From NCBI GenBank assembly GCA_003133225.1, contig PKWL01000119.1, positions 1 through 64,000 of the forward strand: 64,000 nt of DNA. Direction: 5' to 3'. This DNA comes from Janthinobacterium sp. Its GTDB lineage: Bacteria > Pseudomonadota > Gammaproteobacteria > Burkholderiales > Burkholderiaceae_D. The stretch's first letter is position 1; the number at the start of each line of letters is the position of its first letter. Both the position numbers and the translations under genes were made by a program. The notes under the pieces were generated by a model. That model ran no database searches, had not been told where the DNA came from, and saw only the letters and a program-made list of their open reading frames with translations. This document shows positions 33,200 to 41,852 of the stretch, one piece after another.

Positions 33200-34267
33200 A
33201 TGCCTGGATTTGCCCATTGGGTTCTTGCGACGCGGCTGGCGGCGAGCGCTTTGGCGCTCGCCTTGTCGGCGTGCGCGACGACGGGGTCGGCGCCGGTGGC
33301 AAATAAGCCGGTCGCGCCGCCCATGACGCCCAAAATGCTGGCGGCGCAAGAGACGCTCGACAAGATGGTCGCCCAGCAAGACCGGCTCTACAGGATCGCC
33401 GCGCCGTTGTTGATCAACAATGCGGCGCTTTGCAAGCACCAGGCGCGCAACTTGCTCGGCTTCACGGCCAAGAACAAGTTCTCCTATCCTGGAGAGTATG
33501 CCGAGGCGGCGCAATATGGGCTCGGTTACGGCGAGCGCCTGCAAGTGTCAGGCGTCCTCGTGGGCAGCGGGGCCGCCCGCGCCGGCTTGCGCAAAGGCGA
33601 TGGCTTGATCGCCGCCGATGGCAAAAACCTGCCGCGCGGTCCCCATGCGGAAGCCCAGGCCGCCAGCGTGCTTGGCCAACTGGTCAGCAACCGCGCCACG
33701 CTCAGCATGACGATCGCGCGTGGCAACGGGCAGCAGGTGCTAAGCGTGCCCGTCACGCGCGCTTGCGCCTTCAGAGTCGAGCTAGGCAATGCCGATAACA
33801 TCAATTCGTATGCCGACGGGCAGCGCGTGATGGTCACGCGCGGCATGATCGGTGCCGCGCAGACCGACCAGGGGCTCGCCTATGTGATGGCGACGGGCAT
33901 AGCGCACAACATTCTCGGGCACGCGGCCGGGCAGCGCTCGACGGCCACCATCGGCAGCATCATCGACAATCTGGCCAACCCGCAGCCCGATTTGTCGCTC
34001 CTGATCGGCAGCGGGGGCATGCGCGCGATGCCGCCGGAACTCGATGCGGCGGCCGACGCTCTGGCGCTGTATTTGCTGGCGCGCGCGGGCTACAGCATCG
34101 ATCACGCGGCAGCCTTCTGGCAGCAACTGGCGAACCAGTATCCGGCCACGATCTTGAACGCCTATACGGCCAACCATCCGGGCACGGCCTACAGGATCGC
34201 GGCGATCGAAAAAACAGTGGGAGAAATCAAAGCTAGGCAGTCCGCCAAGCTGGCGCTGCTGCCGTGA
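33200..34267 (+). CDS. M48-like lipoprotein with PDZ domain and missing zinc-binding residues
   Basis: Predicted lipoprotein of 355 residues. A signal peptide ends at the lipobox LSAC, so it would be anchored in a membrane facing the periplasm. A PDZ-like segment (LQVSGVLVGSGAARAGLRKGDGLIAADGK) lies near 112-140. The rest matches M48 metallopeptidases that carry HELAHNxxGH, but here the helix reads ATGIAHNILGH, so the first His and catalytic Glu are absent. The later ligand segment reads ELDAAADALALYLLARAGY, with Ala where the zinc Glu is expected. It may be catalytically dead. Start 33200 has TTGAGG six bases upstream. It follows dut by eight bases. Confidence 0.75.
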   Translation: MPGFAHWVLATRLAASALALALSACATTGSAPVANKPVAPPMTPKMLAAQETLDKMVAQQDRLYRIAAPLLINNAALCKHQARNLLGFTAKNKFSYPGEYAEAAQYGLGYGERLQVSGVLVGSGAARAGLRKGDGLIAADGKNLPRGPHAEAQAASVLGQLVSNRATLSMTIARGNGQQVLSVPVTRACAFRVELGNADNINSYADGQRVMVTRGMIGAAQTDQGLAYVMATGIAHNILGHAAGQRSTATIGSIIDNLANPQPDLSLLIGSGGMRAMPPELDAAADALALYLLARAGYSIDHAAAFWQQLANQYPATILNAYTANHPGTAYRIAAIEKTVGEIKARQSAKLALLP

Positions 34268-34327
34268 ATTCTGAATGGGGGGAGCGGCCCGCCGTCACGC
34301 CTCTATAACAACGCTTGAGCGTGCCAC

Positions 34328-34468
34328 TCAAAAGTTCGGGAAATCAGGAAAAAAGGCGCCCATCACCCAAGTCAAGGCGCCACAAAAAACGACGGCAATA
34401 AACAAGACGATCAGCAGCCGCCCAAACTTGGGGTTGCCATCATCGTCGTTTTCGGTGTTGTGCGTCAT
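34328..34468 (-). CDS. Small single-span membrane protein (46 aa)
   Basis: Hypothetical protein. An acidic, hydrophilic N terminus (MTHNTENDDDGNPKFG) is followed by one hydrophobic helix (about 18-36, LLIVLFIAVVFCGALTWVM) and a short tail ending PDFPNF. GGAAAG sits eight bases before the ATG at 34468. The composition is what a genuine small membrane protein would show, unlike the Arg-rich shadow frames nearby. It is convergent with the M48-like gene and divergent from the XdhC-family gene. Function unknown. Confidence 0.6.
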   Translation of the reverse strand: MTHNTENDDDGNPKFGRLLIVLFIAVVFCGALTWVMGAFFPDFPNF

Positions 34469-34536
34469 GTGATAGTCTTTCCAAGTGTACCCAGTGTATT
34501 CTATCCCTTCACCCATTCGGCATGGCGCTTATTGCA

Positions 34537-35541
34537 ATGGACAATATCGATCTCGACGTATTAAAAACGAGCGCTTCTTGGATCTTTGCCGGCCAGCGCT
34601 GTGATCTGGTGACTGTGATTAAGACCTGGGGCTCGAGCCCGCGCCCGATCGGCGCCCTGCTGGCCATTAGCGGCGACGGCCGCGTCGTCGGTTCCGTCTC
34701 CGGCGGCTGCATCGAGGATGACTTGATCGAACGCATGCGCGGGCAAGGTGTGCGCACGATTCCCGAGATCGTGCGCTACGGCGCCAGCGCCGACGAAGCG
34801 CGGCGCTTCGGCCTGCCGTGCGGGGGAACCATCGAATTGGCAATCGAGCCGCTGTCGCAACACAGCCGGATCGCCGAACTACTGCAGCGTCTCGAGCGCG
34901 GCGAGCTAGTCGAACGCAGCCTCGACTTGCACACGGGCGCGGTGACGCTGGGCCCTGCGCAAGCCGACGCCGCGCTGCGGATCTCGGCGTCGGTCTTGAC
35001 CACCTTGCACGGGCCGCGCTGGCGCTTGCTCATCATCGGGGCCGGTCCCATATCGCGCTGTCTGGCGCAAATCGCGGGCGCCATGGATTATCGCGTCAGC
35101 GTGTGCGAGCCGCGCGAAGAATACCGCAGCGGCTGGCAGATAGGGGGCGTGGACCTGGTTTCGGAGATGCCAGACGACTTCGTGCTGGCCGCGAAACTGG
35201 ACCGCCGCAGCGCCGTCGTGGCCCTGACCCACGACCCCAAGCTCGACGACCTGGCCTTGATGGAAGCGCTCAAGTCGGACGCGTTTTATGTGGGCGCGCT
35301 CGGCTCGCGCGCCAACAATGCCAAGCGGCGCGAACGCTTGCTCGAATTCGACGTCAGCGCGCAGCAAGTGGCGCGCCTGCACGGCCCGATTGGACTTTAT
35401 ATCGGCAGCAAGACGCCGGCCGAAATCGCGATCTCGATCTTGGCCGGGATGACGGCCGTAAAAAACGGTGTGGCCGGCGCCGGGAATTTCCCCACGCGCG
35501 CGCCAACGCCAGAGAACGGGGCCGCCGGCGGCTTGGCCTGA
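34537..35541 (+). CDS. XdhC/CoxI family protein
   Basis: XdhC-type protein of 334 residues from this start, or 339 if the ATG at 34522 is used. Members insert or protect the sulfurated molybdenum cofactor in xanthine dehydrogenase-like enzymes. The N-terminal domain begins MDNIDLDVLKTSASW and holds TWGSSPRPIGALLAI and the conserved GSVSGGCIED. The C-terminal Rossmann domain begins LLIIGAGPISRCLAQIA near 165 and ends with GLYIGSKTPAEIAISILA. No molybdenum hydroxylase gene is adjacent, so its client must be encoded elsewhere. Confidence 0.88.
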   Translation: MDNIDLDVLKTSASWIFAGQRCDLVTVIKTWGSSPRPIGALLAISGDGRVVGSVSGGCIEDDLIERMRGQGVRTIPEIVRYGASADEARRFGLPCGGTIELAIEPLSQHSRIAELLQRLERGELVERSLDLHTGAVTLGPAQADAALRISASVLTTLHGPRWRLLIIGAGPISRCLAQIAGAMDYRVSVCEPREEYRSGWQIGGVDLVSEMPDDFVLAAKLDRRSAVVALTHDPKLDDLALMEALKSDAFYVGALGSRANNAKRRERLLEFDVSAQQVARLHGPIGLYIGSKTPAEIAISILAGMTAVKNGVAGAGNFPTRAPTPENGAAGGLA

Positions 35542-35640
35542 CACAATAGCAAGAACCGGATAGTGCGACCCGCTTGCGAACGGCATACTAATTCCAATAT
35601 GGTCCGCAAACGGTTTTAAGACACGGGGGAACTTCTCAAT

Positions 35641-35829
35641 ATGGATAATGTGATCAATCTGACAAGGATAGTGCGCCTGGCAAAAGCGGGCGGCGCCTTT
35701 TTGGAACAGGGAGCCTTCGCAAGATGCCAGGCGTGGCTCGAGGACAGCGCCGTTGCTCGTGGCAACACGCGGGCGCCGCGCTCGTTGAAGCGGCCCGCCC
35801 CAAGGCCGCGGCGGGGCGAGCACCCATGA
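35641..35829 (+). CDS. Candidate small ORF (62 aa) coupled to the EamA gene
   Basis: Unrecognised reading frame. The N-terminal part (MDNVINLTRIVRLAKAGGAF) is amphipathic and the C-terminal third is Arg/Pro-rich. GGGGGA lies ten bases before the ATG, and the stop overlaps the EamA start codon in ATGA (35826-35829), a pattern expected for translational coupling. It could be a leader ORF controlling the exporter rather than a functional protein, or chance. No homologue is known to me. Confidence 0.35.
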   Translation: MDNVINLTRIVRLAKAGGAFLEQGAFARCQAWLEDSAVARGNTRAPRSLKRPAPRPRRGEHP

Positions 35830-36731
35830 ATACGGCAAGCTTCGTCCGGCTCCTGTCGCTCGCCGCGATATGGGGCGGCTCCTTCCTCTTCATGCGCATC
35901 GGCGCGCCGGTGCTGGGGCCGGCACTGTTGATCGAATTTCGGGTCGCATTTGCGGCCCTGTTTCTCGCCCTCGTCGCGCTGACGTTGAAAAAGCGGCTGG
36001 AATGGCAGCGCCATTGGCGCCATTACCTGATCCTTGGCTTTTTCAATTCGGCCCTGCCGTTCCTGCTCTTCGCTTTCGCCGCGAAAACCCTGTCGGCCTC
36101 CATACTGTCGGTGCTAAACGCCACGGCCCCGATCTGGGGCGCCTTGATCGGGGCCGTCTGGACCCGTCAGGCGCTGGCGCCACGCGCCTGGCTCGGCCTG
36201 GTGCTCGGCATGTGCGGCGTCGCGCTGCTGGTCGGCTTCGACAAGATCACGGCATTGACGGGCGCCAACTGGGCCATCGGGGCGGCACTGCTGGCCGCTT
36301 TCAGTTACGGCATCGCGACCACCTACGCCAAGGGCGCCAAAGCGGTAGAGCCGTTTGCCAATGCCCATGGCAGCATGTGGGCGGCGGCCTTGCTGGTGCT
36401 GCCGGCGCTGCCGTTTTTCCCGGCCCCGGCCATGCCCAGCGTTGGCGTGATGGGCGCCGTGGTGGCCTTGGGCGTAGTCTGCAGCGGCCTCGCCTATCTA
36501 TTGTATTTCCGTCTGGTGCAAGATGTCGGTGCCACATCGGCGTTGACCGTGACCTTCATCGTGCCCGTGTTCGGCATCCTGTGGGGCAGCTTGTTTCTGT
36601 CGGAGGTGATCGGCTGGTATACGATCGTCGGTTCGGCCATCGTCATCGTCGGCACCGCCTTGGCTACGGGCTTTCGACCGAACTTCAAGTCCCCGCGCAA
36701 AGTGCATCAACATGAGCCCACTGGCCATTGA
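35826..36731 (+). CDS. EamA/DMT family transporter
   Basis: Inner-membrane drug/metabolite transporter of 301 residues with two EamA repeats and about ten hydrophobic helices. The first repeat starts FVRLLSLAAIWGGSFLFMRIG. The second starts near residue 148 with WAIGAALLAAFSYGIATTY. Family members export amino acids or other metabolites, and substrate cannot be predicted. I chose the ATG at 35826 because the frame upstream is Arg-rich and the start overlaps the stop of a small ORF (ATGA). Its 3' end overlaps the next gene by 20 bp. Confidence 0.9.
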   Translation: MNTASFVRLLSLAAIWGGSFLFMRIGAPVLGPALLIEFRVAFAALFLALVALTLKKRLEWQRHWRHYLILGFFNSALPFLLFAFAAKTLSASILSVLNATAPIWGALIGAVWTRQALAPRAWLGLVLGMCGVALLVGFDKITALTGANWAIGAALLAAFSYGIATTYAKGAKAVEPFANAHGSMWAAALLVLPALPFFPAPAMPSVGVMGAVVALGVVCSGLAYLLYFRLVQDVGATSALTVTFIVPVFGILWGSLFLSEVIGWYTIVGSAIVIVGTALATGFRPNFKSPRKVHQHEPTGH

Positions 36732-37599
36732 ATTGCCGCGTACTTACCGGGTGCGCGACATCCTCGCCTTTCACAGCCGCGATACGGAAAGTGTGGCCGA
36801 GCAGGTCGGCCCGTCGCGCATCCGGAAAGGCATGCTGCTAGGCGGAGTTCCGATCGTCCTCGATATCGCGCTTGGCGCTGCGCAGGCGCTGTGCACGGTG
36901 GCGGCCGACGCGGCCCTGCCGCGCGTGGCCGAAGAGGACATCAAAGGGGCCATGCTAAATATCCTTGGCTTGCGCATCGATTCCCGATCATTTGAAGCTT
37001 TCGCGCAAAACGATCAACTGTTGGGTTCCCTCGTGCGCGCGCGGCCTGGCCTTCGTATCGTCCAGTCGGGCACAGTTTTCGAGGCGTTGACCTGGGCTGT
37101 CATTGGCCAGCAAATCAATTTGCCGTTCGCCATTTCCCTGCGCCGCACCTTCATCTTGCAAGCGGGCCGGCGCCATAGCAGCGGCTTGTGGTGCTACCCG
37201 GAAGCGGCCGACGTGGCGCGGCTCGACGTCGAAGAACTGTGCCGGCGCAAATTTTCACGCGCCAAGGCCAGCACCTTGCTACGCCTCGCGCGCCTGGTCG
37301 ATAGCGGCGAATTGGCGCTCGCCTTGCCAGCCTCGGGCGGCGTCGAGGAAGTGTCGGCGGCGCTCCTGGCCATCAAGGGGATCGGCCCGTGGACCGTCAA
37401 CTATGCGCTGTTGCGCGGTTATGGGTATGCTGATTGCTCGCTGCATGGGGACGTTGCAGTCCGCTCTGCACTTCAGCGCCTGCTTGGCGGGACAGTCAAG
37501 CCGGACTTGGCGAGTACGCAGAAAATTCTTGAACAATACCGCCCCCATCGCTCGATGGCGGCAGCCTATTTATGGTCGAGCCTTGCCGCCCCGACCTAG
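36712..37599 (+). CDS. DNA-3-methyladenine glycosylase II (AlkA-like)
   Basis: Base-excision repair glycosylase of 295 residues that removes alkylated purines. The helix-hairpin-helix is visible as LLAIKGIGPWTVNYALL near 221-237, followed by the catalytic aspartate in CSLHGDVAV near 250. The N terminus adopts the AlkA-type domain, but no Ada regulatory domain is fused. The start at 36712 lies inside the end of the EamA gene. An internal ATG (RKGMLLG) would truncate a conserved domain, so the longer start is preferred. Confidence 0.87.
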   Translation: MSPLAIELPRTYRVRDILAFHSRDTESVAEQVGPSRIRKGMLLGGVPIVLDIALGAAQALCTVAADAALPRVAEEDIKGAMLNILGLRIDSRSFEAFAQNDQLLGSLVRARPGLRIVQSGTVFEALTWAVIGQQINLPFAISLRRTFILQAGRRHSSGLWCYPEAADVARLDVEELCRRKFSRAKASTLLRLARLVDSGELALALPASGGVEEVSAALLAIKGIGPWTVNYALLRGYGYADCSLHGDVAVRSALQRLLGGTVKPDLASTQKILEQYRPHRSMAAAYLWSSLAAPT

Positions 37600-37717
37600 G
37601 ACAGGGCGGCAAGGGGCACTCCATGCGGGACGTCGACTTTGTAGCAATCGCCAGACTACCAGGCGTGAATGAGAAAGCCTGTGACATTTATAACAGTGGG
37701 GTTCCCGCCACTTGCAT

Positions 37718-37920
37718 GGGCGCGGCTTCGGCGCCAAAAACCTGCACCACATGCTGCGCTTTGGCGAGTGTTCGAGGCCGAGGAGATGGTCTATGCTGAG
37801 TAGACAATTGAGCTGGCCCCATTTGCGCAGCCTGATCTACATCGACGATCCCCTCAAGCGGGAGTTCTGTCTGGAAATGTGCCGCAGCGAGGGCTGGAGC
37901 ACCCGCACCTTGCACGAGCT
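37718..37920 (+). pseudogene. Fragment of a DUF1016/YhcG-type nuclease gene, frameshifted
   Basis: Translated pieces in two frames read RGFGAKNLHHMLRFGE (37721-37768), then FEAEEMVYA (37771-37797) in another frame, then SRQLSWPHLRSLIYIDD through WSTRTLHE in the first frame. Together they match the N-terminal DUF1016 domain of YhcG-family PDDEXK nucleases, based on recalled family sequences. At least two small deletions break the frame, and both ends are lost: no similarity before 37718, and divergence after about 37920. It lies between the AlkA-like gene and a tRNA gene, which suggests the relic of an integrated island. Confidence 0.7.
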
Positions 37921-37994
37921 CCACCTGCGCTGGCTGGCCACGTTCCCTGGCAAACCCGCCATAGGCCCTACATGGTGCGACAAAGAATCCGGCC

Positions 37995-38032
37995 AAGAAA
38001 AAAGAGTCACTCGCCGAAGCGTGTAACTCTTT
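37995..38032 (-). terminator. Rho-independent terminator of the tRNA-fMet gene
   Basis: On the minus strand AAGAGTTACACGC and GCGAGTGACTCTT form a stem closed by a TTCG tetraloop, followed by TTTTTTCTT. It starts 18 bp after the tRNA 3' end. Confidence 0.85.
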
Positions 38033-38049
38033 ATTTTCTTACTCAATTC

Positions 38050-38126
38050 TGGTTGCGGGGACAGGATTTGAACCTGTGACCTTCGGGTTATGAGCCCGAC
38101 GAGCTGCCAGACTGCTCCACCCCGCG
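38050..38126 (-). tRNA. Initiator tRNA-fMet (CAT anticodon)
   Basis: 77-nt tRNA with encoded CCA. The anticodon arm TCGGGCTCATAACCCGA has the three G-C pairs that mark initiators. The acceptor begins CGCGGGG and ends CCCCGCA before ACCA-type discriminator sequence, leaving the first base unpaired as needed for formylation. The T arm contains GGTTCAAATCC. It is a single-gene unit with its own promoter and terminator. Confidence 0.97.
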
Positions 38127-38138
38127 TCTGTGGACTCG

Positions 38139-38167
38139 ATTATAGGCCACATCGGGCACTTAGGCAA
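38139..38167 (-). promoter_or_regulatory. Promoter of the tRNA-fMet gene
   Basis: On the minus strand TTGCCT (38162-38167) and TATAAT (38139-38144) are exactly 17 bp apart, with the tRNA 5' end 12 bp beyond the -10. The fit to sigma-70 consensus is strong, as expected for a stable-RNA gene. Confidence 0.8.
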
Positions 38168-38301
38168 TATCTATCCTGTTTTAGTACGCAATAGGCCGAA
38201 CAGGTAGACCTTAAAAACGCAATCATTCATTGTCCAACAGCGCTTCTGTTGCGGCGGACGCCCTGCAATCAGTGTAAAGTAGGGATAAACCGACTTTAGC
38301 C

Positions 38302-38886
38302 ATGACCTCTTTGATGAAATATTGCTCCGAATGCGCCCATCCCGTTGAATTGTCGGTCCCGGCGGGAGACAATCGCCCGCGCTATGTGTGCGCCCATTGC
38401 GACACCATCCATTATCAGAACCCCAAGATGATTGTGGGCTCGGTCCCGGTTTGGGACCAGAACGGACAACTGGAGGTGCTACTTTGCAAACGCGCGATCG
38501 AACCGCGTTATGGTTACTGGACGCTGCCGGCCGGCTTCATGGAAAATAATGAAACAACCGCTGAAGCCGCCCTTCGCGAGACAGTCGAGGAAGCGGGCGC
38601 CCACATCGAGCTGGGCACTCTGTTTACCCTGCTCAACGTGGCACAGGTGCATCAAGTCCACCTGTTTTACCTGGCGCGGCTGCGCGACTTGGATTTCGCG
38701 CCAGGCATCGAGAGCTTGGAGGTGAAGATGTTTAGCGAAGCGAACATTCCGTGGGACGACTTGGCCTTTCCGACGATCCGAAAGACCTTGGAATTGTTTT
38801 TTGCCGACCGGGTCCAAATAAGAAAGGGTGGCAGTTACGGCTTTCATACGCATGACGTCAGCCGTCCGATGGCCCGCCCAAAATAG
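38302..38886 (+). CDS. NUDIX hydrolase with N-terminal zinc ribbon
   Basis: Pyrophosphohydrolase of 194 residues. A zinc ribbon (CSEC near residue 8 and CAHC near 37) precedes the Nudix fold. The Nudix box is GFMENNETTAEAALRETVEEAGA near 79-101, with the REXXEE catalytic core. This zinc-ribbon class includes NADH pyrophosphatase-like and ADP-ribose hydrolases, but the substrate is not fixed by sequence. MKYCSEC at 38314 is an alternative start. It precedes aat with 30 bp between. Confidence 0.88.
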   Translation: MTSLMKYCSECAHPVELSVPAGDNRPRYVCAHCDTIHYQNPKMIVGSVPVWDQNGQLEVLLCKRAIEPRYGYWTLPAGFMENNETTAEAALRETVEEAGAHIELGTLFTLLNVAQVHQVHLFYLARLRDLDFAPGIESLEVKMFSEANIPWDDLAFPTIRKTLELFFADRVQIRKGGSYGFHTHDVSRPMARPK

Positions 38887-38916
38887 CGGATCCCTAAAAT
38901 TTTGCAAGTTGCGCCA

Positions 38917-39645
38917 ATGATACCCTGGCTCGAATCGAGTACTCCGTTTCCCGACGTCTCGCAGGCGCTGACGGTGGACGCGCCAGGCCTTCTGGCGGCA
39001 GGCGCCGACTTGTCCCCGCAGCGCTTGCTAGCGGCGTATCGGCGCGGCATTTTCCCATGGTTTTCAAAAGGCCAGCCCATTTTATGGTGGAGCACGGACC
39101 CGCGCATGGTGCTGATGACGGCCAATTTGCGCGTCTCCAACAGCCTGAAGAAGGCCATGCGCAAGGTGGCAAACAGCGCGCGCGGCGACGGCCGCTGGCA
39201 GCTGCGTTTTGACAGCGATTTTGAAGCCGTGATGCGGGCCTGCGCCGCTCCGCGCAAGGAGGGCCCCGGCACCTGGATTTCGGACGAGATCATCGCCGGC
39301 TACACCGGTTTGCACCGGCTCGGTTATGCTCATTCGTCCGAACTGTGGTTCGACGGCGAACTAGTGGGGGGCGCATACGGCGTCTCGATCGGACGCATGT
39401 TTTACGGCGAGTCCATGTTTGCGCGCGTCACGGACGGCTCCAAAATCGCGCTGGCGTATCTCGTGCATTTTCTCAAAAGCCATGACGTCAGCATGATCGA
39501 CTGCCAGCAGGAGACGACCCATTTGGCATCCTTGGGTGCAGTCCCGATCTCGCGCGCACAATTTCTCACGCACCTACACGCAAATATTGACCATCCACAA
39601 ATAAAATCGTGGGAAGCTACTGCGCCTTTTGCGTCTGCCCCATAA
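38917..39645 (+). CDS. aat: Leucyl/phenylalanyl-tRNA-protein transferase
   Basis: N-degron enzyme of 242 residues that adds Leu or Phe to proteins with N-terminal Arg or Lys, marking them for ClpS/ClpAP. Family blocks include [20 protein letters not shown] near 42-61, [24 protein letters not shown] sequence near 150 ([18 protein letters not shown]) and a C-terminal [15 protein letters not shown] prefer the ATG at 38917 (MIPWLES) over an in-frame TTG upstream. It is 45 bp before bpt, which acts on the companion acidic N termini. Confidence 0.95.
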   Translation: MIPWLESSTPFPDVSQALTVDAPGLLAAGADLSPQRLLAAYRRGIFPWFSKGQPILWWSTDPRMVLMTANLRVSNSLKKAMRKVANSARGDGRWQLRFDSDFEAVMRACAAPRKEGPGTWISDEIIAGYTGLHRLGYAHSSELWFDGELVGGAYGVSIGRMFYGESMFARVTDGSKIALAYLVHFLKSHDVSMIDCQQETTHLASLGAVPISRAQFLTHLHANIDHPQIKSWEATAPFASAP

Positions 39646-39690
39646 TAGACTAGGCCGCTGAAAATTTGTCCGCAACCGAAGAGGACACGC

Positions 39691-40425
39691 ATGACCCACC
39701 TCAACGATCTGCCCTTTTCAATCTTGCAGTTCTACACGACTGCACCCTACCCATGCAGCTATTTGGAGAACCGCCAGGCGCGCTCGCAGGTGGCGACGCC
39801 ATCACACCTCATCAACGCCGACGTCTATTCGGAGCTGGTGACGAGCGGCTTCCGGCGCAGCGGCATTTTCACCTACCGGCCCGACTGCGATGGCTGCCAA
39901 GCCTGCATCCCCGTGCGCGTCATCGCGGCCCAATTTGCGCCCGTCCGCAGCCAACGCCGGGCTTGGGCCAGGCACGCCAATCTGCGGGCGAGCGTCGCCT
40001 CGCTATCGTTTGCCAATGAGCACTACAACCTTTATCTGAACTACCAGAGCGCACGCCATGCCGGCGGCGGCATGGACCAGGACAGCCGCGACCAGTACAC
40101 TCAGTTCCTGCTGCAAAGCCGGGTCAACACGCGCCTGGTCGAATTCCGCGAGCCCGGCGGCATGCTGCGCATGGTGAGCATTATCGATGTGCTGGCCGAC
40201 GGCTTGTCGTCGGTCTACACTTTTTTCGACCCCACCGTACCCGGGGCCTCTTTTGGCACCTACAACGTGATGTGGCAAATATCCCAGGCGCGTGAACTCA
40301 AGCTGCCGTATGTCTACCTCGGTTACTGGATCGAGGAAAGCGCGAAAATGGCATACAAGATCAACTTCAAGCCACTGGAAGCGCGCATCAAGGGTGCCTG
40401 GAACCTTTTCCCCCGCCCGTCTTGA
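39691..40425 (+). CDS. bpt: Aspartate/glutamate leucyltransferase (bacterial ATE-like)
   Basis: Bpt, 244 residues, transfers Leu from Leu-tRNA to proteins with N-terminal Asp or Glu, feeding the N-degron pathway with Aat. The N-terminal ATE domain has [13 protein letters not shown] near 20-32 and the cysteine motif [13 protein letters not shown] near 65-77. A C-terminal GNAT-like domain contains [22 protein letters not shown] precedes the ATG. The aat-bpt pair is typical of beta- and gammaproteobacteria. Confidence 0.95.
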   Translation: MTHLNDLPFSILQFYTTAPYPCSYLENRQARSQVATPSHLINADVYSELVTSGFRRSGIFTYRPDCDGCQACIPVRVIAAQFAPVRSQRRAWARHANLRASVASLSFANEHYNLYLNYQSARHAGGGMDQDSRDQYTQFLLQSRVNTRLVEFREPGGMLRMVSIIDVLADGLSSVYTFFDPTVPGASFGTYNVMWQISQARELKLPYVYLGYWIEESAKMAYKINFKPLEARIKGAWNLFPRPS

Positions 40426-40564
40426 ATTTGCCCTGTCCACCTCTTTTCGCGCCACCCTCCCACCAGTGGCGCCCGCCACGGTAAAATGCGGATCCATCCA
40501 TAGCGGGCCGGAACTATCCACGTGCATCTCACACGCGGCACCCGCGCCACCCGAGAGTGTCCCC

Positions 40565-41605
40565 ATGTTCGATAAATTTTTGTACGCCCTGACCCGTCCC
40601 CTGCTGTTCGCGCTGGATGCGGAAACGGCCCACAACGTCACCTTGCCCGCCCTGAAACGGGCCGCCGGCCTCGGGCTGCTGCGCGCCATCAACAAGCCCA
40701 AGGCCGATCCGCGCACCGTGATGGGCATCGTGTTTCCCAATCCCGTCGGACTAGCCGCCGGCCTCGACAAGGAAGGAGCCTACCTCGATGCGCTAGCTGA
40801 GCTCGGCTTTGGCTCACTTGAAGTTGGCACCGTCACACCGCGCGCGCAAGGGGGCAACCCGAAGCCGCGCATCTTTCGCCTGCCGCAAGCCCATGCCATC
40901 ATCAACCGCATGGGCTTTAATAATGGTGGCGTCGATGCCTTGGTAGCCAATGTGCGGGCGTCGAAATTTTATCAAGACCGTGAAGGTGTGCTGGGCCTGA
41001 ACATCGGCAAGAACGCCGACACGCCAATCGAGCGGGCAGCCGAGGACTACGTGCACTGCCTGCAAAAAGTGTATCCGTATGCAAGTTATGTGACGGTCAA
41101 CATTTCCTCGCCAAACACCAAGAACCTGCGCCAGTTGCAGGGGGCGTCGGCACTGGACGCGCTGCTCTTGCAACTCAAAGGGGCGCAAGCTCGCCTGGCC
41201 GAGCAGCACCAGCGTTACGTGCCGCTGGCGCTGAAAATCGCGCCCGACATCGACGCCGAGCAGGTCAAAAACATCGCCGCCGCACTGATGCGGCATAAAA
41301 TCGACGCCGTCATCGCCAGCAACACCACTTTGAGCCGCGGCGGCGTCGAAGGCTTGCCCCATGCGACGCAAGAAGGCGGCCTGTCCGGTGCCCCCGTGTT
41401 GGAATTGTCGAACCAAGTGATCCGTCAGCTCAAGGCCGAACTGGGGCAGGCGCTGCCCATCATCGGGGTGGGCGGCATCATGTCCGGCCAAGACGCCAGG
41501 GCCAAATTCGATGCCGGCGCGCAGCTGGTGCAACTGTATACGGGTTTGATTTACACGGGTCCGGCCCTCGTGCGTGAGTGCGCCGACGCCCTCGCCTGCC
41601 CATAA
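40565..41605 (+). CDS. pyrD: Dihydroorotate dehydrogenase (quinone), class 2
   Basis: Membrane-associated flavoenzyme of 346 residues for the fourth step of pyrimidine synthesis, passing electrons to quinone. The N-terminal extension [23 protein letters not shown] is the quinone-tunnel helix pair of class 2 enzymes. FNNGGVDAL near 118 and [12 protein letters not shown] near 178, with the catalytic serine, are visible, and [11 protein letters not shown] near 299 binds FMN. The start at 40565 is fixed by the class 2 N terminus. Confidence 0.96.
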   Translation: MFDKFLYALTRPLLFALDAETAHNVTLPALKRAAGLGLLRAINKPKADPRTVMGIVFPNPVGLAAGLDKEGAYLDALAELGFGSLEVGTVTPRAQGGNPKPRIFRLPQAHAIINRMGFNNGGVDALVANVRASKFYQDREGVLGLNIGKNADTPIERAAEDYVHCLQKVYPYASYVTVNISSPNTKNLRQLQGASALDALLLQLKGAQARLAEQHQRYVPLALKIAPDIDAEQVKNIAAALMRHKIDAVIASNTTLSRGGVEGLPHATQEGGLSGAPVLELSNQVIRQLKAELGQALPIIGVGGIMSGQDARAKFDAGAQLVQLYTGLIYTGPALVRECADALACP

Positions 41606-41852
41606 CAGCGGCGAGCGTTTCCGACCCATGCATCGCCGCCACGATGCATGCGGCCCGGGCAGCGCCGAGGCAGGGGGGGCCGGCAAGCGCAGGCAGCTGT
41701 TCCTAGCGAGCGCTGCAATTATTCTGTTGGGCGTTCAGAACCCATCAACTGCAGATGGACGCGGCCGCTGTTGCTGGCGGCGGGAAGAGCCTCGAGGCAA
41801 CGCAGTTCGTTTACAAGGCCGTCCTGGGTATCTCGCGCGCTCAGCAGAATGT

